5,036 nucleotides of DNA from Candidatus Bathyarchaeota archaeon (lineage in GTDB: Archaea > Thermoproteota > Bathyarchaeia > TCS64). The notes beneath the pieces were generated by a model that made no database searches, was not told the origin of the DNA, and saw only the letters and a program-made list of their open reading frames with translations. Both the position numbers and the translations under genes were made by a program. Of this stretch, positions 1 to 4,323 are shown piece after piece. The stretch's first letter is position 1, and the number at the start of each line of letters is the position of its first letter. The stretch is taken from the NCBI GenBank assembly GCA_030691555.1, contig JAUYEB010000230.1:1-5036 (forward strand), given 5' to 3'.

Positions 1-1
1 G

Positions 2-178
2 GGGCTCAACTACACGAGCGTGGAGAGGCACCTTTCGAAGCTGACGAAGCTTGGGCTCGTCAAGGAGAAGCGGTACGGCAAGATCAGGATATTCCAGACC
101 CTCTTCCACACGCTCACGATCCGCTTCGAGAAGGGCGGCTCGCTCGCCATCGAGACGACGCACCCCCGGCCCGAGTAG
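2..178 (+). CDS. Winged-helix (ArsR-like) transcriptional regulator, C-terminal fragment
   Basis: The frame beginning at base 2 stays open to a TAG stop at 176-178 and gives 58 residues; the N-terminus lies outside the window. It opens with GLNYTSVERHLSKLTKLGLV, a typical recognition helix of a winged helix-turn-helix (small/polar residues, then xVxRHLxxLxxLGLV). KEKRYGKIRIFQT follows, matching the beta-hairpin wing that ends in a basic, aromatic strand. The last 25 residues (from LFHTLTIRFEKGG) are a short beta-rich extension rather than a long effector domain. By family knowledge it would bind promoter DNA, probably as a dimer, in the cytoplasm. Its ligand and targets cannot be inferred. 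It converges on the lipoate ligase gene across a 211 bp gap. The wHTH fold is fairly certain; assignment to ArsR, MarR or another subfamily is not. Confidence 0.72.
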   Translation, partial: GLNYTSVERHLSKLTKLGLVKEKRYGKIRIFQTLFHTLTIRFEKGGSLAIETTHPRPE

Positions 179-226
179 CGAGGCTGGGCGCCCCTGTTTC
201 TTACGCACGGCGATACTTATGAAATA

Positions 227-234
227 TTTTTTTT
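227..234 (+). terminator. T8 tract, probable archaeal terminator of the winged-helix gene
   Basis: A run of eight T lies about 50 bp after the stop codon of the upstream plus-strand gene, with AT-rich flank GAAATA before it. Archaeal RNA polymerase terminates at oligo-T stretches in the non-template strand without needing a hairpin, so this is the best terminator candidate for that gene. No strong stem sits directly in front of it; the nearby GGGCGCCC at 186-193 is a palindrome without room for a loop. Confidence 0.5.
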
Positions 235-333
235 CACGTGATAGGATGGGGCTGGGGCGTCACTGTCCCAGGGTCCATGGAGGGTTAAGCCTCGAGGGGG
301 TTGAAGTCGTCGAACAGCATCGGAGACCCTGTG

Positions 334-352
334 AAAACGCTGGGAACGTTTT
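334..352. terminator. Symmetric AAAACG/CGTTTT hairpin between convergent genes
   Basis: AAAACG (334-339) and CGTTTT (347-352) form a perfect 6 bp stem around a 7-nt loop. Beyond a single G/G mismatch, two more pairs (GT at 331-332 with AC at 354-355) extend it. Because the arms are A-rich and T-rich, the transcript ends in U4 in either direction. It lies 38 bp beyond the stop of the minus-strand lipoate ligase gene and far downstream of the winged-helix gene. A bidirectional transcription end point is the simplest reading, though it is inferred from sequence only. Confidence 0.4.
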
Positions 353-371
353 GACTTAAACAATGCCTTTT

Positions 372-394
372 CTTGGAGGTTAAATCTCCTCAAG
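372..394 (-). terminator. Hairpin overlapping the stop codon of the lipoate ligase gene
   Basis: CTTG-AGG (372-375, 377-379) pairs with CCT-CAAG (388-394), giving 7 bp with one bulged base at 376. An alternative register pairs GGAG (375-378) with CTCC (386-389). The stem includes the TGA stop codon of the minus-strand gene at 390-392. There is no T-run right after it on the minus strand, so it may be an RNA 3'-end stabiliser rather than a terminator. Confidence 0.3.
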
Positions 395-1157
395 GCGTGG
401 GGTCTGGGCGTTCACCCGCCCTTATCCAGCCCTCCGTCGAGTACATCGTCTCGCTCAGCCTCTCGGCCATCCGCGTCTCCTCGGGGGTCAGGACGTCTTG
501 TTTGAATGATGCATCGAACCGTTCTTCGAGCAGCTGGACGAGGCTCGACCTCCAGGCATCCATCGGTAAGGCGGGGAGGTTCCTCGTGGGGGCGTATCTG
601 CTCCTCCTACGTTGCGTCCCATCGGAGTGGACTAGGCTTCCCTCGAGATTCTCAAGGTTCGCCGAGACTAGGAGCGTCGAGTGGGCGAGCACCGCATCGC
701 GGCTGAGGTAAGAGGCGGCGCCCGAGACCTTGTAGCCGTCTAGGTATACGCCGTTCAAATCGTCGATTGTTAAACCGGCGAGACCGCAGTCTTCTAGGCT
801 CTTCTTTATGAGGCTGGGGAGCAGTCGGGTCGCCTCCCTGACGTCGTTGGGCCTCTCCAGCGCGTGTCTCGGGTAGATCAGGCTGACGTTGAGGTTTCCC
901 TCGTCCTGATAGACGGCTCCGCCGCCGGATATCCTCCTGCAGACGAGGATGCCGTTTTTCCGGCAGAAGTCACGATTCACCTCGAGCTTCAGGGACTGCC
1001 CGCGGCCAACGATGACGGATCTCGGGTTGCTCCAGAACCTGAGGGTGGCGACGTTTCCGTTGTGGGGGTGTAGTAAGAGGAGCGAGTGGTCGACCGCGAG
1101 ACCCAAGAAGGCGTTTCTGGGGGAGTCGCTCACGACGCGACCGACGTGATTTGACAT
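390..1157 (-). CDS. lplA: Lipoate-protein ligase A family protein (LplA catalytic domain)
   Basis: This 255-residue protein belongs to the biotin/lipoate ligase fold. Family members activate lipoate (or octanoate) with ATP and attach it to the lysine of lipoyl domains such as glycine-cleavage H protein or 2-oxoacid dehydrogenase E2, in the cytoplasm. Hallmarks visible are LRFWSNPRSVIVGRGQ (39-54), RRISGGGAVYQD (74-85, the RRxxGGGxVxHD-type substrate loop with Gln in place of His), NGVYLDGYKVSG (135-146) with the conserved Lys143, and the AHSTLL strand at 158-163. No cysteine stands where LipM-type octanoyltransferases carry their nucleophile, so a ligase is favoured. The C-terminus (to GWIRAGERPDPTP) ends where the large domain ends. 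The accessory domain of E. coli LplA is absent, as in Thermoplasma LplA, which needs a separate LplB; none is visible here. ATG is the start; no Shine-Dalgarno is seen, and a TATA-like element lies 31-38 bp upstream. Substrate preference is not determined. Confidence 0.88.
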   Translation of the reverse strand: MSNHVGRVVSDSPRNAFLGLAVDHSLLLLHPHNGNVATLRFWSNPRSVIVGRGQSLKLEVNRDFCRKNGILVCRRISGGGAVYQDEGNLNVSLIYPRHALERPNDVREATRLLPSLIKKSLEDCGLAGLTIDDLNGVYLDGYKVSGAASYLSRDAVLAHSTLLVSANLENLEGSLVHSDGTQRRRSRYAPTRNLPALPMDAWRSSLVQLLEERFDASFKQDVLTPEETRMAERLSETMYSTEGWIRAGERPDPTP

Positions 1158-1187
1158 AGTTGGCCGTGGTTTCTGAGTGCATCGGGG

Positions 1188-1195
1188 GAAATAAG
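1188..1195 (-). promoter_or_regulatory. TATA-like element of the lipoate ligase gene
   Basis: Read on the minus strand this is CTTATTTC, centred about 34 bp upstream of the ATG at 1157. With the usual archaeal spacing of about 25 bp from TATA centre to transcription start, the mRNA would begin near 1166 and have a leader of under 10 nt. That agrees with the absence of a Shine-Dalgarno sequence. Confidence 0.4.
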
Positions 1196-1224
1196 TGCTA
1201 TTCGTGAAGCCGTGTACCGGGGTC

Positions 1225-1238
1225 CACGTTGAAACGTG
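1225..1238. repeat. Perfect inverted repeat CACGTT-GA-AACGTG
   Basis: Two 6-base arms are perfectly complementary with a 2-base spacer. The element begins 10 bp beyond the stop codon of the HD-domain gene and about 30 bp upstream of the TATA-like element of the lipoate ligase gene. The 2-base spacer is too short for a good RNA hairpin loop unless the inner pair opens, so a dimeric protein-binding site is at least as likely as a terminator. Confidence 0.45.
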
Positions 1239-1247
1239 TGGGCGAAG

Positions 1248-2219
1248 TTACTCGGTGTAGACCCCGCCGATGGGGGCCCTGCTGGCCCTCCAGTCCGCCC
1301 CAGCTGAGTCCTTCTTCACCCTGATGTACTGGGATACCTTTACCCCGAAGGCGTCGGCGCACGCCATGACTACCGACTCGGGGGTCCTCGGGTAGAAGTC
1401 TGACTCCTCCTCCTTCCTCTGGTGGCTCAATATCAGGTTCAGCAGCTTCACCCGGGTCGCCTCGGGGAACCCGGGGATGGCTGAGATTTTAGCAGAGATG
1501 GCTTCGGCGGATAGGTAGACGTGGCCCAGCATGAATCCCTCCTTGCTCTCGGTCATGCCGAGGGGCTCGGCGTTCTCCCTGAGCACCCCAACGTCGTGGA
1601 GGAAGGCCCCGGCGTAGACGAGGTCCCTGTCGAGGGAGGGGTGGATCTTGCAGGCCTGCTCGCAGTATTGGATCACCTCCCAGGTGTGCTCAAGCAGCCC
1701 GCCGGCGCACGAGTGGTGGAACATCCTGGCACCGTAGAAAATCTTGAACTTGCTAACGAAGGCGGTATCCACCGTGAACGAGTCTACGAGGGATTTGAGT
1801 GAGGGGTCCTTTATTGTGGAGAGTATGCTTGTGACGTAGCCCCACATCGCCTCGACGTCCTGGTTAGTCTTCGGTACGAAGCTTGCCAGGTCGTACTCAC
1901 CGGGGAGCGCGGGGCGCATAGAACCCCCGTCCCTGCTGCTGAACACTATCTGGGGGAAGCCCTGGTGTGTGTTCTTTACCCCCTTCACGTGCACGACCGC
2001 GCCGAGGTCTATAGAGTCATCGAGCGCCTTGCAGTCGATGGTCGAGCCGCTGAACGCGACGAACTTTATCTCACCCGAGTTGTCGCCGAGGTCTCCGGCG
2101 AATATCTCGCCCTTGCCCGTCGCCACGATTCTGCGGGACTTTGTTCTGCACTGCAGGAACGCCTCGACGGGCGTCCCGTCGGGCAGGGCCTTGATCTCTG
2201 AGGAATTCATGAGTTTCAT
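1248..2219 (-). CDS. YhaM-like OB-fold plus HD-domain protein (probable 3'-5' exoribonuclease)
   Basis: This 323-residue protein has the two-domain order of the YhaM/CBF1 family. Residues about 15-100 form an OB-fold nucleic-acid-binding domain (VEAFLQCRTKSRR, then GEIFAGDLGDNSGEIKFVAF and a basic VHVKGVKNTHQGFPQI strand). Residues about 165-300 form an HD metal-dependent phosphohydrolase domain. Visible metal-site candidates are His168/His169, His178 (GGLLEHTWEV), the HD pair His208-Asp209 (AGAFLHDVG), His233 (LGHVYLS), His266 (ILSHQRK) and Asp289 (ACADAFGVK). B. subtilis YhaM is a metal-dependent 3'-5' exonuclease of about 314 residues, so length and order match. The usual LSHHG is LSHQR here, a substitution beside the active site. 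ATG at 2219 was chosen because a TATA-like element places transcription start almost on it; a second ATG three codons later is possible. An RNA-decay role is inferred from homology; another phosphohydrolase substrate is possible. Confidence 0.83.
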   Translation of the reverse strand: MKLMNSSEIKALPDGTPVEAFLQCRTKSRRIVATGKGEIFAGDLGDNSGEIKFVAFSGSTIDCKALDDSIDLGAVVHVKGVKNTHQGFPQIVFSSRDGGSMRPALPGEYDLASFVPKTNQDVEAMWGYVTSILSTIKDPSLKSLVDSFTVDTAFVSKFKIFYGARMFHHSCAGGLLEHTWEVIQYCEQACKIHPSLDRDLVYAGAFLHDVGVLRENAEPLGMTESKEGFMLGHVYLSAEAISAKISAIPGFPEATRVKLLNLILSHQRKEEESDFYPRTPESVVMACADAFGVKVSQYIRVKKDSAGADWRASRAPIGGVYTE

Positions 2220-2225
2220 GTCAAA

Positions 2226-2239
2226 ATGAGGCCCCTCAT
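2226..2239. repeat. Perfect inverted repeat ATGAGG-CC-CCTCAT between TATA box and start
   Basis: Two perfect 6-base arms surround a 2-base spacer. The element sits between the TATA-like sequence (2238-2245, overlapping by two bases) and the ATG at 2219 of the HD-domain gene. In archaea a dimeric repressor bound there would block polymerase or TBP access, so an operator is a reasonable inference. The 2-base spacer argues against an RNA hairpin. No regulator can be named. Confidence 0.42.
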
Positions 2240-2245
2240 ATTTAG
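2238..2245 (-). promoter_or_regulatory. TATA-like element of the HD-domain gene
   Basis: On the minus strand this reads CTAAATAT, centred about 23 bp upstream of the ATG at 2219. Standard archaeal spacing puts the transcription start on or within a few bases of that ATG, implying a leaderless mRNA. This supports independent expression of this gene from the transporter gene ending 69 bp upstream. Confidence 0.5.
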
Positions 2246-2288
2246 AAGATTGCCTCTAAAGCCGGGTCGAGGGTGCCGGATTTGGTTG

Positions 2289-3527
2289 TCATTCAGGTTG
2301 TGGCGCTGGACGGGGGGCCGTGACGCCGTATGTCTCCTTCATGACCACCGCAAGGACGATGACGGTTAGGACGCCGAGCCCAAGCGATATGATGTTGGGT
2401 ATGTAGTAGCTGCCAGTGACGTCCACAAGGCTCCCATAGATGGGGGTCGCTAGGCTCGAGAGGATCGTGCTCAACCCATTCATCAGCCCCAAGCCTATCC
2501 CAGCCCTCTCAGGTGGCAGCACCTCGCTCACGATGCTGAAGAACAGCATCCAGATGCTTCCACAGATGCCCATCGCGAACCAGATTGTGGCGTAGATGGC
2601 GACGGGCAGCCCGGCTGGGAGGAAGATGAGTACGCTGAGGAGCAGTAGGTTGACGCCCAGGAAGAAGATGACGGGCAGCTTCCTCCTCTTGAGCCTGTCG
2701 CTGACCACCCCTATCAGGAGGCAGCCGATGAACCCGGCCACCGTCCCGAGGCTGCTCACGGTGCCCGCCTCGATGTATGTGAGGCCCTTGTCCTCGATGA
2801 GGAACTGGTTTATCCACGAGTAGAGGACGAAGGTGAAGCCCATCATCATGAAGCCGAGGAGTGGCGGGTAGAATCCACGGTTTTTAAGGATATCCTTGAA
2901 GGACCCCGCGATGTTGAGGCGCGTCTTCGGTGGGGGTGCGGAATTCGGGGGGCCGTCCTTGATGATGAAGAAGTTCATCCCCCAGTTTACGACGAGGACG
3001 CCCAGCATGACTAGGTAGAGGGTCCTCCAGTCGCCCCAGAGGGTCACTGCGAGGGGCAGACCCATGTAGCTCGCGAAGGCGCCCACGCCGCTGCTCGCGC
3101 TGAGGACGCCGATCGCGGTGGCCCTCCTGTTGACGGGGAACCACCGGCTGATGAGCGTGACCGCGTTTATGTAGAAGACGCTCGTGCCCACCCCCATGAT
3201 GAACTGCGCCGCGAAGAGCAGCTCGTACCTGTAGCTCGCCCAGAACAGGACGCTGCCTACGCACGTCAGGGCGGTGAACCAGACTATGGACTTCCGGGGG
3301 CCCAGGATGTTGGCTAGGAACCCCGCCGGGAACTGCATGACGCCGTAGATGAGGAAGTACCCGGTGATGAGGAAGCCCATCGCGCCGCGTGTGATGTTCA
3401 GATCGTTGATCAGGACTGGGGTTAGGGCAGACGCCGCGCTCCTGAGGAAGTTCTCAACGAGGTAGGTGACGCTGATGGTTGCGAGTATTATGAGGCCGAT
3501 CTGTCTTTGTTTCTCCAAGCGGCTCAC
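2289..3527 (-). CDS. Major facilitator superfamily transporter, 12 membrane segments
   Basis: The product (412 residues from this start) is a polytopic inner-membrane protein of the MFS_1 type, which moves small solutes by proton- or ion-coupled symport, antiport or uniport. About twelve hydrophobic segments are seen in two halves, split by a hydrophilic loop around DGPPNSAPPPKTRLN (191-205). The loop after helix 2 has motif A as GFLANILGPRKS (69-80), with Asn in place of the usual Asp. The second half has the equivalent GVVSDRLKRRK (273-283) with Asp intact. Helix 4-5 features (INAVTLISRWFPVNRRATAIG) resemble organic-anion and nitrate/nitrite type MFS members, but the substrate cannot be read. 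The tail is short and proline-rich. The frame extends upstream to GTG at 3581, adding 18 polar residues (LAQDIISFYPRCEHHRQ). GTG at 3527 is preferred because TTTTTATC at 3551-3558 lies 28 bp before it, inside that extension. It is divergent from the SRPBCC gene across a shared promoter gap. Confidence 0.87.
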   Translation of the reverse strand: MSRLEKQRQIGLIILATISVTYLVENFLRSAASALTPVLINDLNITRGAMGFLITGYFLIYGVMQFPAGFLANILGPRKSIVWFTALTCVGSVLFWASYRYELLFAAQFIMGVGTSVFYINAVTLISRWFPVNRRATAIGVLSASSGVGAFASYMGLPLAVTLWGDWRTLYLVMLGVLVVNWGMNFFIIKDGPPNSAPPPKTRLNIAGSFKDILKNRGFYPPLLGFMMMGFTFVLYSWINQFLIEDKGLTYIEAGTVSSLGTVAGFIGCLLIGVVSDRLKRRKLPVIFFLGVNLLLLSVLIFLPAGLPVAIYATIWFAMGICGSIWMLFFSIVSEVLPPERAGIGLGLMNGLSTILSSLATPIYGSLVDVTGSYYIPNIISLGLGVLTVIVLAVVMKETYGVTAPRPAPQPE

Positions 3528-3550
3528 TTGACGGTGATGCTCACATCTAG

Positions 3551-3558
3551 GATAAAAA
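3551..3558 (-). promoter_or_regulatory. TATA-like element supporting the transporter start at 3527
   Basis: The minus strand reads TTTTTATC, centred about 28 bp upstream of GTG 3527, which would give a leaderless or 1-3 nt leader transcript. A second TATA-like stretch, GGATATAATC (3561-3570), sits just upstream and could be an alternative. Both would lie inside the coding region if the GTG at 3581 were the start, so they decide against it unless transcription begins from the palindromic AATATATT at 3629-3636. Confidence 0.42.
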
Positions 3559-3612
3559 CTGATTATATCCTGTGCGAGCACGATGACGGATTCAGAGTAA
3601 ACAGCGCAGCTA

Positions 3613-3644
3613 AACAGAGTTGCGAACTAATATATTCGCCTGTT
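3613..3644. promoter_or_regulatory. Dyad around the TATA box in the divergent promoter gap
   Basis: AACAG (3613-3617) and GCGAA (3622-3626) on the left are matched by TTCGC (3635-3639) and CTGTT (3640-3644) on the right, 10 paired bases with an extra AGTT on the left side only. The centre holds AATATATT (3629-3636), itself a palindrome, about 42 bp before the ATG at 3674. That spacing puts the start of the plus-strand transcript near 3658. A protein binding the dyad would occlude TBP and could control both divergent genes. The dyad is seen directly; operator function is inferred. Confidence 0.45.
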
Positions 3645-3662
3645 AATCAAGTAAAATCAACT

Positions 3663-3670
3663 GAGGCGAT
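3663..3670 (+). promoter_or_regulatory. Shine-Dalgarno sequence of the SRPBCC gene
   Basis: GAGGCGAT differs by one base from GAGGTGAT, the complement of the archaeal 16S rRNA 3' end. Three bases separate its end from the ATG at 3674 (7 nt from the GAGG core). It is the only clear ribosome binding site in the window and confirms this start; the other genes appear leaderless. Confidence 0.65.
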
Positions 3671-3673
3671 TAC

Positions 3674-4129
3674 ATGAAAAGTCAACCACTCGAAATCAAG
3701 GTAGCGCTCCAGATACAGAAGCCCGCGCGGGAGGTCTTCGAGGCCATAGTCGACCCCGAGAAGATGTCGAACTACTTCATCTCGAAAGGCAGCGGAAGGA
3801 TGGAGGAGGGTAAACGGATTAAGTGGCGTTTCCCCGAGTTTGACATGGATTTCCCCATACGCGTCGGCAAGATAGAGAAGGACAAATACGTATCCTATTA
3901 CTGGGAAGCGGACGGCAAAGAACTGCTAGTAGAGATGACGCTCGCCCCCAAGGACGGTGGTTCAACCGTCGTGACCATCACCGAGAAGAGCGGGGAGAAC
4001 GACGAGGCGGGCATCAAGTGGCTTAAGGGAAACACGGAGGGGTGGGCCAACTTCCTCGCCTGCCTCAAGGCGTACCTCGAATATGGTATTAACTTAAGAA
4101 AAGGCGCGTTCGAATTCCTAAAAAGCTGA
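3674..4129 (+). CDS. SRPBCC superfamily protein, AHSA1-type domain
   Basis: This 151-residue protein covers one complete START/Bet v1-like domain of the AHSA1 type (homologous to the C-terminal half of the Hsp90 co-chaperone Aha1). It begins with a beta strand and IQKPAREVFEAIVDPEKMSNYF (14-35), the usual start of the family with its two short helices. There follow an antiparallel strand series (GRMEEGKRIKWRFPEF; VSYYWEADGKELLVEMTLAPKDGGSTVVTI, each described here only by position 41-56 and 73-102) and the closing helix GWANFLACLKAYLEYG (123-138), a very characteristic motif. Such domains form a hydrophobic pocket. Prokaryotic members have varied or unknown roles and there is no reason to assume Hsp90 binding. 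It is cytoplasmic, with no signal peptide. Its start is fixed by a strong Shine-Dalgarno sequence. It is divergent from the MFS gene and followed by its own terminator, so it is probably monocistronic. Confidence 0.87.
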   Translation: MKSQPLEIKVALQIQKPAREVFEAIVDPEKMSNYFISKGSGRMEEGKRIKWRFPEFDMDFPIRVGKIEKDKYVSYYWEADGKELLVEMTLAPKDGGSTVVTITEKSGENDEAGIKWLKGNTEGWANFLACLKAYLEYGINLRKGAFEFLKS

Positions 4130-4152
4130 CTAAGATGCAGGGGGCAGCGCGT

Positions 4153-4177
4153 AAACGTGGCTTAAATGCCCGTTTTT
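4153..4177 (+). terminator. Hairpin plus T5 terminator after the SRPBCC gene
   Basis: AAACG (4153-4157) and GGC (4159-4161) pair with GCC (4168-4170) and CGTTT (4171-4175), an 8 bp stem with one bulged T and a 6-nt loop TTAAAT. The stem runs into TTTTT (4173-4177). It lies 23 bp after the stop codon. The AAACG/CGTTT base resembles that of the hairpin at 334-352. Confidence 0.6.
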
Positions 4178-4292
4178 GTACATAATCGACGGCGGAGTGG
4201 CTGGTTTTATAGTTTCTTTCGGCGAACGGCTTCGTTTTAAAGCTCGGATGCTCTACCCCCTCCCCCTTTTTTTGGTGCACATAGTGCGCGTG
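4178..4292. other. Intergenic stretch with no gene seen, AT-rich patches and T7 tract
   Basis: No convincing coding frame is present. It holds TATA-like patches (TTTTATAG at 4204-4211, TTTTAAAG at 4235-4242), a small stem CGAA/TTCG at 4223-4226 and 4231-4234 followed by four T, and a T7 tract at 4267-4273 after a C-rich run. These could bound a short untranslated RNA or provide backup termination before the next promoter. Neither is established. Confidence 0.3.
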
Positions 4293-4299
4293 CTTATTA
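4293..4299 (+). promoter_or_regulatory. TATA-like element of the hydroxyacyl-CoA dehydrogenase gene
   Basis: CTTATTA is centred 28 bp before the ATG at 4324, with no Shine-Dalgarno sequence in the gap (CTCAAGTTAGCC precedes the ATG). This predicts a leaderless transcript and supports the chosen start. Confidence 0.48.
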
Positions 4300-4323
4300 C
4301 TCTAGTTGAACCTCAAGTTAGCC

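Noticed and set aside
186..193. GGGCGCCC palindrome as terminator stem
   Set aside because: No room for a loop; only two or three pairs could form in RNA.
51..359. Plus-strand open frame of 102 residues starting inside the winged-helix gene
   Set aside because: The first part is an Arg/Ser-rich frame-shifted shadow of the real wHTH frame, and the rest crosses the T8 tract and hairpins with no recognisable protein features.
2509..2817. Minus-strand frame of about 100 residues inside the transporter gene
   Set aside because: It is rich in Arg, His, Pro and Gly, as expected for an out-of-frame reading of GC-rich membrane-protein DNA; the MFS frame explains the region. The same applies to 2884-3264.
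390..3527. One three-gene operon of transporter, HD protein and lipoate ligase
   Set aside because: Gaps of 69 and 90 bp with separate TATA-like elements and inverted repeats, and no functional link, argue for separate units, although read-through cannot be excluded.
4089..4280. Minus-strand frame of 63 residues across the gap after the SRPBCC gene
   Set aside because: It runs antisense through the terminator hairpin and the end of the SRPBCC gene, has no ribosome binding site or TATA element that fits, and no family features.
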